Shown: positions 8,156 to 17,141, counted from the stretch's first letter. The stretch: DNA of 64,000 nucleotides from Arthrobacter sp. SDTb3-6 (GCF_013376095.1 NZ_JAAMFN010000002.1:62001-126000); one strand, 5' to 3'. Program-made: numbers and translations. The notes: a model not told the origin generated them from the letters alone.

Positions 8156-9010
8156 CTACTTGGCTTCGGGGTCGAGCACGAAGTCGTAGGTGACCTGCTT
8201 GCCGTTGCCGGACTCGGCCGGCTGGATGTCAAGCAGGAGTTCCGGCTTCACCGCAGTGGCGATGTCGTCGTCATTGTGCGCGTCGCCCGGGAAGTAAAGC
8301 TGTGCGGTCAGCAGTTCGTGGCCGGGGGCCGAGACCTTCAGGTGCAGGTGGGCCGGGCGCCATGCGTGCCAGCCGGCCGCGGCAATGAGCTGTCCGCAGG
8401 CACCGTCGGTCGGGATCTGGTACGGGGCCGGCTGCATGGTGTCGATCTGGAATTTGCCCTCCGCGTCGGCAATGAACGTGCCGCGCAGGTTCCACTCCGG
8501 GATGTTCGGGGCGAACTGGGAGTAGAAGCCCTCTTCGTCGGCGTGCCACAGCTCAATTTTGGCGTTCTTCAGCGCGGAACTGTCGGTGGAACGGACCTGG
8601 CCCTGGAACAGCAGCGGCGTGCCCTTCTCGTCGTCGCGCATGGAGATCTTGGCCGGGGAGTCCTGCGACGGGGAGCCGGGGACGTAGTACGGACCCTCGA
8701 TGGAGCCCTTGTTGCCTTCGCGGTGGCTGGTGGCAACGTCCTCAACGGAGTGTTCGAGCCAGACGTCCAGGAACAGCGGCCATTCGCCGTCGTCGCCGAC
8801 CTTGATCAGCCAGGCCTTCAGGGCGTTGAACTCGTCATAGCTCACGCGCTCTTCGAGCACGATGTCGTTGGCGGCCTTGATGAGCTTGCTGGCCAGCAGG
8901 TTGACGCGCTCGACGTCGGCGGCGATCGCGCCGGTCTTGCCGGACTGGCGGAAGCGGTCGGTGGCCGCGTTCCCTGAAGCTGCGGCGCTTGCCGTGGTCT
9001 CGGTGGTCAT
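8156..9010 (-). CDS. catA: Catechol 1,2-dioxygenase (intradiol ring cleavage)
   Basis: 284 aa. It cleaves catechol to cis,cis-muconate with non-haem Fe(III). The N-terminal helical linker domain (residues 20-100) is followed by the catalytic beta-sandwich. The iron-binding pattern of two Tyr and two His is present: GPYYVPGSP, APYQIPTDG and PAHLHLKV. The second His lies in HLH, as in the family. ATG at 9010 has AAGGAG 7 nt upstream. It is the last gene of the catRBC(A) series but sits behind a 197-bp AT-richer gap, so it may have its own promoter. Confidence 0.95.
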   Translation of the reverse strand: MTTETTASAAASGNAATDRFRQSGKTGAIAADVERVNLLASKLIKAANDIVLEERVSYDEFNALKAWLIKVGDDGEWPLFLDVWLEHSVEDVATSHREGNKGSIEGPYYVPGSPSQDSPAKISMRDDEKGTPLLFQGQVRSTDSSALKNAKIELWHADEEGFYSQFAPNIPEWNLRGTFIADAEGKFQIDTMQPAPYQIPTDGACGQLIAAAGWHAWRPAHLHLKVSAPGHELLTAQLYFPGDAHNDDDIATAVKPELLLDIQPAESGNGKQVTYDFVLDPEAK

Positions 9011-9207
9011 GGTTACTCCTTCGTAATCTCCTGCTGGAGGGGTTTTGGTGTGCTGGGACTAAATCACATGGTGCCGTGATGGTTGTCACAGCGGCTTTCC
9101 ATGCATTCAATCTATGTCTCTTATTGAGCCGTGTGAAATACTTTTTTCCGCCTGATTCAGATGTTTTACATATCAGTCGGCGGGGAAGGCAAGCCCGTCC
9201 CGCCCGA
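9011..9207 (-). promoter_or_regulatory. AT-rich gap between catC and catA, probable catA promoter region
   Basis: A 197-bp stretch that is clearly richer in A+T than its surroundings, with TTTTTTCC, GTTTTACATATC and TTATTGAGCC runs. It holds no reading frame of note. A separate catA promoter, perhaps with a CatR site, is the simplest explanation; I cannot place the hexamers with certainty. Confidence 0.4.
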
Positions 9208-9486
9208 TTAGCGGATCGAATTCGGGTGCTTGGCGAGCGGGGTGACCTTGATGCGCATGTAGGGGTACATGGGGAAGCCGCTGAGGATCTGGTGCAGCTC
9301 GTCATTGGACTCGACGTCGAACAGGGAATGGTTTGCGTATTCCCCCACGATTCGCCAGATGCCTGCCATCTTTCCGCTGCGCTGCAATTGTCCCGAGTAC
9401 TCCTTCTCACGGACCTGGAAGTCCGCAATTTGCGCCTCGGTCAGGTGGGCCGGGAACGATACGTCCATGCGGGCGAGGAATTTCAT
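9208..9486 (-). CDS. catC: Muconolactone delta-isomerase
   Basis: 92 aa, the usual length. The protein starts MKFLARMDVSFP and carries the family pattern EKEYSGQLQRSGKMAGIWR and LSGFPMYPYM. It moves the double bond of muconolactone to give beta-ketoadipate enol-lactone. It is small and decameric in known cases. ATG 9486 has AGGAGA 6 nt upstream. It lies 31 bp after catB. Confidence 0.95.
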   Translation of the reverse strand: MKFLARMDVSFPAHLTEAQIADFQVREKEYSGQLQRSGKMAGIWRIVGEYANHSLFDVESNDELHQILSGFPMYPYMRIKVTPLAKHPNSIR

Positions 9487-9517
9487 GCTGTTCTCCTGGA
9501 TAGGGCGTGGTTGGGGG

Positions 9518-10618
9518 TTAGTTTTGGCGGTAGCGCGCGAGCTTGTCTTCGTCGATGCCGGCACCGACACCCGGCACGTTGCGCACGGAGATCCGTCCGC
9601 CGCTGATCCGGATGGGTTCGGCGATCAGGTCGTCCGACATGTCCAGGAAGTTGGACAGTTCCCCGGCGCTGCGGGTGGTGGCCTCGTGGGCGGCGCCGAA
9701 GGTGACGGTGGCCAGCGATCCGATTTGTGTGTCGATCTGGTTGCCCATGGTGACATCCACACCCAGTCCGGCGCACAGGCCCAGGATTTGCCCGGCCTCG
9801 GTGAATCCGCTGCGGGCGGTCTTGATGCAGATCGCGTTCGATCCCCCGGCGAGCAGTTCGCGCGAGACGTCCCCGGCCGTGGGAACCGACTCGTCGCCGA
9901 CGATCGGGATCGGCGACTTCTCCACGAGCCTGCGGCGGCTCATGGCCTCCTTGGCGTCGCACGGCTCCTCAAGCTTGGTCAGGCCCAGGCCCTCGGTACG
10001 GCGCAGCACCTCAAGCGCCTCGTTGGCGGTCCAGCCGCGGTTGGCGTCCAGGTAGATCTCCACGTCGTCGCCCAGCCCGGCGCGCAGCACATGGCAGGCC
10101 TCGATGTCCAGGGCCAGCGGACGGCGCCCCACCTTCAGCTTGAAGGTGGTGATGCCGTAATCCTCGCCAAAGCGCAGCGCCTCCTCGAGCAGTTCCTCCG
10201 CAGGGCGGAAACCGAGCATGTGCGAGACGCGCATGGAATCGGCATAGCCGCCGAGCAGCTTGTGGACGGGGGTGCCCAGGGCCTTGCCCAGCAGGTCCCA
10301 CAGCGCAATGTCAATGGCACCCTTGGCAACCTGGTTGTGGATGGTCCGGTCCAGCACCTCGTGCACCTTGCCGCGGTCCAGCGGGTCAAGTCCGATCAGT
10401 TGCGGGGAGAAGACCTTGTCGATGATGGACATGATCGAGTCCTGGGTTTCCCCGTAGGTGTAGGGGCGCGGCGGGGCGTCCGCCTCGCCGATGTGGCCGT
10501 CGTCGGAGTGGATGCGCACCAGCACGTGTTCGGCATCGGTGACCTCCCCGCTGGCAAATTTCAGCGGGTGGGCATAGGGGATTGAATAGGGGATCGCTTC
10601 GATGCGTTGGATCTTCAC
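9518..10618 (-). CDS. catB: Muconate cycloisomerase
   Basis: A 366-aa enolase-superfamily enzyme that lactonises cis,cis-muconate to muconolactone. The N-terminal capping domain (1-125) is followed by a TIM barrel with the KxK acid/base pair (TFKLKVG), metal ligands in LDANRGW, LEEPCD and VGDESV, and the Lys on strand six (CIKTARSG). It begins inside the catR stop codon with a 4-bp overlap, so it is coupled to the regulator. Confidence 0.94.
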   Translation of the reverse strand: MKIQRIEAIPYSIPYAHPLKFASGEVTDAEHVLVRIHSDDGHIGEADAPPRPYTYGETQDSIMSIIDKVFSPQLIGLDPLDRGKVHEVLDRTIHNQVAKGAIDIALWDLLGKALGTPVHKLLGGYADSMRVSHMLGFRPAEELLEEALRFGEDYGITTFKLKVGRRPLALDIEACHVLRAGLGDDVEIYLDANRGWTANEALEVLRRTEGLGLTKLEEPCDAKEAMSRRRLVEKSPIPIVGDESVPTAGDVSRELLAGGSNAICIKTARSGFTEAGQILGLCAGLGVDVTMGNQIDTQIGSLATVTFGAAHEATTRSAGELSNFLDMSDDLIAEPIRISGGRISVRNVPGVGAGIDEDKLARYRQN

Positions 10619-11508
10619 GACGGGTTTCCTTCCGTGGGGGCGGGGGTCTCAAAAAGGTCCAGGAACTTGTTCAGCAGGGCTGTCTCGCTGCCCGTCTTCC
10701 ACGCCACGGCCAGGTCGACGGCGGGCGCGTGCCGCAATTGGCGGAAAACGATGCCCTGGAGGGCAAACATGCGCCGGGCAGTGGGGACCAGGGCCACGCC
10801 CATGCCGGCGGCGACGAAGGAGAGCAGGGTGGAGGTCTCGCGGGTTTCCTGCACGACCTGGGGGCTGAAGCCGGCCTGGCGGCAGGCTTCGGTGGAGATG
10901 GCGTTGACCGCGGACGTCAGCGGATAGGCAATGAACGCCTCCCCGGCCAGGTCCGCGAGGTCCAGCAGCCCGCGGGAGGCCAGTTCATGGTCTTCGGGCA
11001 GTGCCACGACCAATTCGTCCTTCTCCAGGAATTTCAGGCTCAACTGGTTTGACCGGATCGGCGGGCGCAGCACGGCCACGTCCACGCGCTGCTCCTCCAG
11101 GGCGATTTCCATTTCCGGGGTAAGCATTTCCCCATGGACGCTCAGGCGCAGGCCGGGCATGTACTGGCGCGCCGACTGCACAATCAGGGGCATCAGCCGG
11201 TAGGTCGCCGTGCCGGAAACCCCGACCCGCAGGACGCCGCTGGCGCCCTCCCCCACGAGCTTGACGTCCTGTTCGAGCTTGTCGATCTCCGCCAGCAGCA
11301 GGCGGGCGCGGGCCAGCAGCAGCTTTCCGGCCTCGGTGAGGTCCACCTTGCGCGTGGTGCGCACCAGCAGCTGGGTGCCCAGCTGCTCCTCCAGCTGCTT
11401 GATTTGTTGCGACAGCGGAGGCTGCGCCATGTGCAGGCGCTGTGCGGCGCGGCCGAAGTGCCGTGCCTCGGCCACGGCAATGAAGTAACGCATCTGACGC
11501 ACTTCCAC
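10615..11508 (-). CDS. catR: LysR-family regulator of the cat genes
   Basis: 297 aa. The N-terminal winged helix reads MRYFIAVAEARHFGRAAQRLHMAQPP, LSQQIKQLE and ELG-type TTRKVDLTEAG; residues about 90-297 are the periplasmic-binding-type effector domain. In CatR/BenM relatives the effector is muconate. I placed the start at GTG 11508 because GGAGGG lies 9 nt upstream; an ATG 12 nt further in (MRYF) is an alternative. Unusually it is not divergent from catB: it precedes it on the same strand and overlaps it. Confidence 0.88.
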   Translation of the reverse strand: MEVRQMRYFIAVAEARHFGRAAQRLHMAQPPLSQQIKQLEEQLGTQLLVRTTRKVDLTEAGKLLLARARLLLAEIDKLEQDVKLVGEGASGVLRVGVSGTATYRLMPLIVQSARQYMPGLRLSVHGEMLTPEMEIALEEQRVDVAVLRPPIRSNQLSLKFLEKDELVVALPEDHELASRGLLDLADLAGEAFIAYPLTSAVNAISTEACRQAGFSPQVVQETRETSTLLSFVAAGMGVALVPTARRMFALQGIVFRQLRHAPAVDLAVAWKTGSETALLNKFLDLFETPAPTEGNPS

Positions 11509-11600
11509 GTCGTCCACCCTCCGGTCGTGGGCACCGTTGTGCTCCACTGCCAGATTAGGACGCAAAGATTACTTATGAGAAATACATATATCGGCTCGAT
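11509..11600 (-). promoter_or_regulatory. AT-rich promoter region ahead of catR
   Basis: The stretch 11565-11600 (ATTACTTATGAGAAATACAT and following) is markedly AT-rich and lies just behind the end of the MFS gene and before catR. It is the likely promoter and CatR target for catRBC. No exact LysR box can be assigned by eye. Confidence 0.4.
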
Positions 11601-12902
11601 TCAGAGCTTTGAACTATCAGTGCGTGCCGGCAGAGCCCCGGGGACGGGAGCGGCGGCCGACTCCTCGATGTAGCGCTTGGGGTTGATCATGACGGCGCCG
11701 GTCATCATGACGACCAGGCACAGGCCCAGCGTGGCGAACGACCACGTCCAGGACCCCGTGGCGTCGTGGATGGTGCCGAAGAACAGCGGCGCTATGCCTG
11801 CCCCCGCGTACCCCACGCCCTGGCTGAAGCCGGAAAGCACGGAGGAGCCGTGCGTGGTCCGCGAGCGCAGGTTCACCATCAGCAGTGCCGTGGCGAAGGT
11901 GCCCTGGCCCAGGCCGGCAGAGGTGACCCACAGCCAGGTCCCGGCAGTGGGCGCCAGGTAGAGGCCCAGGTGCCCGATGGTCCAGAACATGGCAAAGAGT
12001 GAAATGGCGATGATCGGGTTCTTCATGCGCGGCACCCACAAGGGAACCAGCAGGCTGACGGGCAGGCCCAAAATCGCGAAATAGGCCAGGGCCGAGCCTG
12101 CCGCTGCCGGGTCCAGGCCCTCGCCGGCCAGGTAGGGCGGCAGCCAGGTGAAGTAGACGTAGGTTTGTGCCGAATTGCCGGCCAGGAAAATGGCCAGCCC
12201 CCACGCCACCCGCGAGCGCCACGGCACCAGCTTCGGTACGGCGGCCTTCACGGCCGCACCGGGGCCGGTGGAGGCAGTGCCGGGTGCCCGGCCGGCGTCG
12301 TCCGCGGCGCTGCGGCGAACCTGTCGGTCACGCAGGGCCTGCGCGGCCCACGGGAGCAGCACCAGGAAGCTGACCGAGGCCCACAGGCCGATGGAGACGC
12401 GCCAGTTGGTGAGTCCGGCCACCGGGACGGCCAGCTGCGGGCTGGCCGCCGTGCCCACCGCCAGCAACGTCACGTAGCCGGCCGTCACCACGCCCACGCG
12501 GTCCGGGAAGTACTTTTTCACCAGCGGCGGCAGCACCACATTGCCGATCCCGTAACCGGCCATGACCACGGCGCTCCAGCCGAGGAACGGCCACACCTGC
12601 CCCGTGGCCGCGCGAACCAGCTGCCCCACCACGGCCAGCACGACGGCGGCCACCAGCACCCTTTCGAGGCCAAAGCGGCGGATCAGCACCGGCGTCAGCA
12701 GCCCGAACACGGCGAAGATGAGGGGCGGGAGCATGGCCAGCAGGCCGATCGTGCCGGCGTCGAAGCCCAGTGCGGAGCGCAGCTCCCCCAGCAGGGGTGG
12801 CACCACCGAGACGGCCGCACGCAGGCTCACGGCCATGACCATGATGCCCAGCAGCGCCCCGATGCGGCCGGTCCACGGCTTCTTCACAAGATAATTGCTC
12901 AC
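11601..12902 (-). CDS. MFS transporter, CynX/NimT-like
   Basis: A 433-aa, 12-TM carrier. TM1 reads [22 protein letters not shown], the opening of the CynX/NimT group (cyanate and nitroimidazole-type exporters and others). A Gly/Ala-rich cytoplasmic loop lies near the middle. The true substrate cannot be read. I used GTG 12902; longer readings run into atypical sequence. It is divergent from kynureninase (143 bp between starts) and upstream of catR on the same strand. Confidence 0.75.
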   Translation of the reverse strand: MSNYLVKKPWTGRIGALLGIMVMAVSLRAAVSVVPPLLGELRSALGFDAGTIGLLAMLPPLIFAVFGLLTPVLIRRFGLERVLVAAVVLAVVGQLVRAATGQVWPFLGWSAVVMAGYGIGNVVLPPLVKKYFPDRVGVVTAGYVTLLAVGTAASPQLAVPVAGLTNWRVSIGLWASVSFLVLLPWAAQALRDRQVRRSAADDAGRAPGTASTGPGAAVKAAVPKLVPWRSRVAWGLAIFLAGNSAQTYVYFTWLPPYLAGEGLDPAAAGSALAYFAILGLPVSLLVPLWVPRMKNPIIAISLFAMFWTIGHLGLYLAPTAGTWLWVTSAGLGQGTFATALLMVNLRSRTTHGSSVLSGFSQGVGYAGAGIAPLFFGTIHDATGSWTWSFATLGLCLVVMMTGAVMINPKRYIEESAAAPVPGALPARTDSSKL

Positions 12903-13045
12903 TTGACAAGAGTAGTCACTGCCACGACACCACCCGGGCAGGTCTTGTTGACCGGCCCCGGGAGCGGACATACATTGGGAATTGGCCGCCACCCCTGCGG
13001 TCCACCCGCCCCGGCCGCCCCCGGCCACCCACGGCAAGGACGCCC

Positions 13046-14323
13046 ATGGACGCAGCACAGCAGCCCGCACCGCCCACCACCCGGGAGGCCTGCCTGGCCG
13101 CCGACGCCGCCGACCCGCTGCGCCGCTTCCGCGACGACTTCCTGCTGCCGGGCGGTGTCATCTACCTGGACGGCAACTCGCTCGGGGCCCGGCCGAAGGC
13201 CTCCCTGGACGTGGCCGCCCGCGTGCTCGAGCAGGAGTGGGGCACGGGTCTGATCCGCAGCTGGAACACGGCCGGCTGGTTCGGGCTGCCGGGCCGGCTC
13301 GGCGACAAGCTGGCTGCGCTGGTCGGCGCCGGCCCCGGTGAGGTGGTGGTCACGGACACCACTTCACTGAACCTGTTCAAGTCGCTGGCCGCGGCGCTGC
13401 GCATCCAACAGGCTGCGGACCCCGCCCGGAAGGTGATCGTGACCGAACGTGACAACTTCCCCACGGACATCTACATGGCCGAGGGAATCGCGGACTTCCT
13501 GGACCAGGGGCATTCGGTGCGCCTCATCGATGCGGACCTGCCGCTGGAGGACGCGCTGGGAGCCGACGTGGCCGTCGTCGCCCTTTCCCATGTCAACTAC
13601 CGCACGGGGGCCATGTGGGACATGGCGTCCACCACCTCCCTGGTGCACGACGCCGGCGCCCTGGTGGTCTGGGACCTCGCCCACGCGGCCGGTGCCGTGC
13701 CGGTGGACCTGCGTGGCGCCGGGGCGGACTTCGCGGTGGGCTGCACGTACAAGTACCTCAACGGCGGGCCCGGCTCACCCGCGTTCATCTGGGTCAACGC
13801 CCGCCACCAGGACCGGTTCTGGCAGCCCCTCTCCGGCTGGTGGGGGCACGCGCGGCCGTTCGCCATGGAGGATGCCTACGAGCCGGTGTCGGGGATCGGC
13901 CGGTTCCTGTGCGGGACACAGCCGGTGGTGTCGATGGCGCTGGTGGAATGCGGGCTGGACATCAGCCTCGCGGCGGACATCGGCGCGGTGCGGGAGAAGT
14001 CCCTGGCGCTGGCGGAGCTGTTCATCGCCCTGGTGGACGCCCGGCGCGGGGACCATCCGCTGGAGCTGGTCACGCCGCGGGACCCGGGACTCCGCGGCAG
14101 CCACGTCAGCTACGCCCATCCCGAGGGCTATGCCGTCATGCAGGCCCTCATTGCCCGCGGCGTCATTGGCGACTACCGCGAACCCCACGTGCTCCGCTTC
14201 GGCATCACCCCGCTGTATCTGGGCCGGGCCGACATCTGGGACGCCGTGGAGGCACTGTTCGACATCCTCGACAACCGGCTCTGGGACGCGCCGCAGTTCC
14301 GGGAGCGGCTGGCTGTCACGTAG
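13046..14323 (+). CDS. kynU: Kynureninase
   Basis: A 425-aa fold-type I PLP enzyme that cleaves kynurenine (or 3-hydroxykynurenine) to anthranilate and alanine. Visible: [13 protein letters not shown] near residue 39, TERDNFPTD, the PLP-anchoring [17 protein letters not shown], and the Schiff-base Lys in [13 protein letters not shown], followed by GWWGH and [17 protein letters not shown] 13046 has AAGGA 5 nt upstream. No tryptophan dioxygenase or formamidase is nearby. Anthranilate could enter the catechol route coded next door. Confidence 0.93.
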   Translation: MDAAQQPAPPTTREACLAADAADPLRRFRDDFLLPGGVIYLDGNSLGARPKASLDVAARVLEQEWGTGLIRSWNTAGWFGLPGRLGDKLAALVGAGPGEVVVTDTTSLNLFKSLAAALRIQQAADPARKVIVTERDNFPTDIYMAEGIADFLDQGHSVRLIDADLPLEDALGADVAVVALSHVNYRTGAMWDMASTTSLVHDAGALVVWDLAHAAGAVPVDLRGAGADFAVGCTYKYLNGGPGSPAFIWVNARHQDRFWQPLSGWWGHARPFAMEDAYEPVSGIGRFLCGTQPVVSMALVECGLDISLAADIGAVREKSLALAELFIALVDARRGDHPLELVTPRDPGLRGSHVSYAHPEGYAVMQALIARGVIGDYREPHVLRFGITPLYLGRADIWDAVEALFDILDNRLWDAPQFRERLAVT

Positions 14324-14333
14324 CGGCGGTCCC

Positions 14334-14412
14334 GCCGAGATCGGGGACAAGCCGCGAGAAAGGCGTCAACCAACACCGTTCTCGCGGCTTGTCCCCTTCC
14401 TCGGCGAAAGCG
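14334..14412. repeat. 79-bp palindromic repeat, left copy
   Basis: It forms an 18-bp perfect inverted repeat (arms 14343-14360 and 14379-14396, loop 18 nt), with outer arms GCCGAG (14334-14339) and CTCGGC (14400-14405) extending the palindrome. The same 79 bp recur at 15458-15536 in the same orientation with two base differences. It begins 11 bp after kynU. It looks like a REP or MITE-sized element; there is no transposase. Confidence 0.9.
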
Positions 14413-14486
14413 GTAGGGACGGCCCGTTATCCACAATTGCCGATCCCGGCCTTGAAGCCGTGACGGGCCCGCGGAAGACTCTGCCC

Positions 14487-15455
14487 ATGGGAGACGAGAA
14501 ACTGCTGGAGCGGATCGGGCGCGCGTGGCCGGCGGGCGCGCCGGTGGCAACCACGGCCCAGCTTGCCGCCGCCGGCGTCGGCGACCGGGTGCTCGCCGCC
14601 GCGTTGAAACATGGCTGCGTGTACCGCCTGCGCCGGGGCGCCTACGTGCAGGCAGCCCTGTGGCACGAACAAAAGCCCTGGGACCGGGACAAGCTGCGGC
14701 TGTATGCGCACATTCTGACCGCACGCGGCAGGCCGCGGTATTCCTACTTCAGCGCGGCCCGCCTGCACGGCCTGTTCATCTGGAATTGCGGGCCCAAGGT
14801 GCATGTGACGGCATTCTCCGCCGCCTCGGGAACGGGCACCGCGAGGGACGTCGTCCCGCACCACGACGAGCTGCCGGCCGGAGACACCTGTACCATCCGC
14901 CTGCGCAACGGCATGGAGGTGGTGGCCACCACGCTTGAACGCACTGTTGTCGATTGCGCCCGCATGGGCAGGATCGCCGAAGCCGTCGTCATCGGCGACC
15001 ACGCACTGCGGCGCGGCGCCCGGCTCGAGGCCATGTGGGCCATGCTTGCGGCAGGCACCGGGCGCCGCGGCGTGCGCCGGGCCGCAAAGGTCCTGCGGGC
15101 ACTCGACCGGCGGAGCGAGTCGCCCGGGGAGAGCCGGACCCGCCTGATCATTGCGGCAATGGACATCCCGCAGCCGGAACTGCAACTGGAACTGCGCGTT
15201 GACGGGCACCTGTACCGGCCGGACTTTGCCTGGCGGGAACAAAAAGTCATCGTGGAGTTTGACGGCGATGTCAAGTATTTCGACTTCGGACCCACCCGGG
15301 AGGTCCTGCTGGAGGAGCGGAAGCGGGAGAAGAGGCTCATGGAGGCGGGCTGGCGGTTCGTCCGACTGGAGTGGCGGGACCTGTCACGGCCGGCGGACGT
15401 CCGGCGGCGGATCCTCGCCGCGCTCGGCTCGATGCAACCCGCCGCCGCAGCCTAA
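14487..15455 (+). CDS. AbiEi-antitoxin-like / DUF559-type protein
   Basis: 322 aa. The N-terminal part (to about residue 60) looks like the winged helix of AbiEi-type antitoxins (TTAQLAAAGVGDRVL, CVYRLRRGAYV). The middle (80-165) continues that family (FSAARLHGLFIW, TTLERTVVDCAR). The C-terminal 100 residues resemble a Vsr/DUF559 PD-(D/E)xK fold: RPDFAWREQKVIVEFDGDVKY, then KREKRLMEAGWRFVRLEW. Such proteins are common in actinobacteria, often without a visible AbiEii toxin, as here. The gene lies exactly between two copies of the 79-bp repeat, which suggests it may move or recombine as a unit. Its biological role is unknown. Confidence 0.72.
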   Translation: MGDEKLLERIGRAWPAGAPVATTAQLAAAGVGDRVLAAALKHGCVYRLRRGAYVQAALWHEQKPWDRDKLRLYAHILTARGRPRYSYFSAARLHGLFIWNCGPKVHVTAFSAASGTGTARDVVPHHDELPAGDTCTIRLRNGMEVVATTLERTVVDCARMGRIAEAVVIGDHALRRGARLEAMWAMLAAGTGRRGVRRAAKVLRALDRRSESPGESRTRLIIAAMDIPQPELQLELRVDGHLYRPDFAWREQKVIVEFDGDVKYFDFGPTREVLLEERKREKRLMEAGWRFVRLEWRDLSRPADVRRRILAALGSMQPAAAA

Positions 15456-15457
15456 GT

Positions 15458-15536
15458 GCCGAGATCGGGGACAGGCCGCGAGAAAGGCGTCAGCCAACAC
15501 CGTTCTCGCGGCTTGTCCCCTTCCTCGGCGAAAGCG
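15458..15536. repeat. 79-bp palindromic repeat, right copy
   Basis: 77 of 79 bases match the copy at 14334-14412, in direct orientation. One change (A to G at the first arm) turns a Watson-Crick pair into a G-U pair in RNA. It begins 2 bp after the AbiEi-like gene. Confidence 0.9.
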
Positions 15537-15557
15537 CGGCCCGGCCTGCAGGATCGT

Positions 15558-15586
15558 GCAGAATTCTGCCACCGGCGTTCTAGGAT
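15558..15586 (+). promoter_or_regulatory. Probable hipBA operator and promoter
   Basis: The 12-bp perfect palindrome GCAGAATTCTGC (15558-15569) lies 12 bp upstream of a -10-like TAGGAT (15581-15586), in the -35 position. This is where a HipB-type repressor would bind to autoregulate. Inference from spacing and symmetry. Confidence 0.45.
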
Positions 15587-15618
15587 GGAGGCAGCATCTG
15601 CGAAAGGAGCCGCACGGC

Positions 15619-15825
15619 ATGGATGCAGCACAGCTTGGCGCCGCCCTGCGTGCCCGGCGCCGCGAACTGGCGCTGACCCAGATTGAGACGGCGGACCTCG
15701 CCGACATTTCCACGCGCGTGCTCAGCGACCTGGAAAACGGCCGGGAAACCGTGCGGCTGGACATCCTTTCCGCCGTGGCCAACGCCCTGGGCCTGGCCGT
15801 GACGCTTGAGGTGCAGGCCCCGTGA
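15619..15825 (+). CDS. hipB: HipB-type helix-turn-helix antitoxin/regulator
   Basis: 68 aa, a single XRE-type helix-turn-helix: LGAALRARRRELALTQIETAD, STRVLSDLENGRETVRLDIL and a short tail. ATG 15619 has AAGGAG 9 nt upstream. It overlaps the kinase gene by 4 bp, the standard hipBA layout. Expected to bind the kinase and repress the operon. Confidence 0.85.
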   Translation: MDAAQLGAALRARRRELALTQIETADLADISTRVLSDLENGRETVRLDILSAVANALGLAVTLEVQAP

Positions 15826-17084
15826 AGAACCCCGAGGACGCCAAGAAGATCCACCACGCGGTGGTCTACAAGCAGGGGCGCCCCGCCGCGACCCTGGTCC
15901 GCCACGCGCGTGCCGGCGTTGTTTTCTCCTACCTGCCCGCCTACCTGAACTCCGGCGGCCCGGCCATCGCCTCCACCCTGCCACTGCTGGACATGCCGGT
16001 GACGCTGGCCCACGGCAGCGTGCCGGCGTTTTTTGCCGGGCTGCTGCCGGAAGGCGAGCGCCTGGCGAAACTGCGGTGGGCCGTGAAGACCACCATCACC
16101 GACGAATTCTCGCTCCTGCTGGCGGCCGGCCAGAATCCCGTGGGCGACGTGCGGATCGTGCCCGCCGGTGACCCCCTCGAGGACGTGCCGCCGCTGCTGG
16201 CCGTCACCAAGACGATGGACACCGTGCACTTTTCCAGCTATGCCGCCATCCCCGGCCCCGTGGACCCGTCCGCGCTGCCCGGCCTGCAGGACAAGGCCAC
16301 CGCCTCCTACGTCCACGACAAGGACACCTCCCGGGCCTACATCCTCAAGTTCAACGACGGCAGCCACGCCCGCCAGGTCGAAACCGAATACCTGATGCTC
16401 AACAAGGCGAAGGCGCTGTCCATCCCGGTGGCCGCATCCCGCCTGGTGTACGACGCCGAGCGCCAGGCCGCCCTGCTCGTCTCCCGTTTTGACCGGTCCC
16501 CGGCCGGGCCCCTCGCCACCGAGGACGGCGCGCAGCTGCTGGGCCTGCCGCCCTCTCGCAAGTACAGCGTCCCGGCCGAGGCGGTGGCGGCTGCCGTGGC
16601 GGCCATGTGTTCGGCCCACGTGCTCGCCGCCCGCAACGTGTTCCTGCAGTTCCTGTTCGGCTGGCTGACCGGCAACGGCAACCTGCACGCCAAGAACATT
16701 TCGGTGGTCCGGCACCCGGACGGGGAATGGTTTGTGGCTCCCGCCTATGACCTGCAGTGCACGCTGGCCGCGGAGATTGAACAGGGCTTCGCCGCCGGCG
16801 TGCCCGGCGGCATCCTCACCGAGCTGACCGACGGCGACCCCTCCCGCGACCCCGGCATGGCGCTTCCGGTGGGAGGCAGCGCCGGCAGCCGGACCGGGCT
16901 GGGACGCAACGACTGGCTGCGCTTTGCCCGCACCCTGCACCTGCCCGAGCGGCTCGCGGCCAAGAGCATTGACAAGGCCCTGGCCGCGTCCGCGCTGACC
17001 GCGGCGGAGCTGCCGTTTGGGCCGGACGTCAGCGCCGCCGTCGTCCGCGTCCTGGGCATCCGCCGCGCGGCCATGCGGCCGTAA
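15822..17084 (+). CDS. hipA: HipA-family serine/threonine kinase-like protein with altered catalytic motif
   Basis: A 420-aa HipA-like protein. The N-terminal subdomain holds FFAGLLPEGERL (residues about 67-78); the kinase core includes KATASYV and AYILKFN (ATP-binding Lys region), VSRFDRS and GWLTGNGNLHAKNISV. In the family the last motif reads GNxDxHxKN, with the Asp acting as catalytic base. Here the codon is AAC (Asn). The second Asp, of the metal-binding site, is present in APAYDLQCT. HipA phosphorylates GltX in E. coli; this protein may be a weak or dead kinase. It is translationally coupled to hipB. Confidence 0.85.
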   Translation: MKNPEDAKKIHHAVVYKQGRPAATLVRHARAGVVFSYLPAYLNSGGPAIASTLPLLDMPVTLAHGSVPAFFAGLLPEGERLAKLRWAVKTTITDEFSLLLAAGQNPVGDVRIVPAGDPLEDVPPLLAVTKTMDTVHFSSYAAIPGPVDPSALPGLQDKATASYVHDKDTSRAYILKFNDGSHARQVETEYLMLNKAKALSIPVAASRLVYDAERQAALLVSRFDRSPAGPLATEDGAQLLGLPPSRKYSVPAEAVAAAVAAMCSAHVLAARNVFLQFLFGWLTGNGNLHAKNISVVRHPDGEWFVAPAYDLQCTLAAEIEQGFAAGVPGGILTELTDGDPSRDPGMALPVGGSAGSRTGLGRNDWLRFARTLHLPERLAAKSIDKALAASALTAAELPFGPDVSAAVVRVLGIRRAAMRP

Positions 17085-17109
17085 CACAATCCACACGCCC
17101 GACCAGTTT

Positions 17110-17141
17110 TTTTACTGACGGAATGACGGTAAAATAGGGGC
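17110..17141 (+). promoter_or_regulatory. Leaderless promoter and candidate operator of the TetR gene
   Basis: TTTTAC (17110-17115) and GTAAAA (17129-17134) form an inverted repeat over the promoter. TAAAAT (17130-17135) is a good -10 hexamer exactly 6 nt before the ATG at 17142. Transcription should therefore start at or next to the start codon. The symmetry suggests self-repression. Confidence 0.55.

Noticed and set aside
13449-14486. N-terminal extension of the AbiEi-like gene through kynU
   Set aside because: The frame is open upstream only by chance; the sequence is Ser/Arg/Trp-rich, overlaps kynureninase in another frame, and crosses the palindromic repeat.
14334-15536. Insertion sequence carrying the AbiEi-like gene
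   Set aside because: The flanking repeats are direct and internally palindromic, not terminal inverted repeats, and the gene is not a transposase.
14334-17084. Prophage or large genomic island
   Set aside because: No integrase, attachment duplication beside the tRNA, or phage structural gene; base composition stays like the neighbours.
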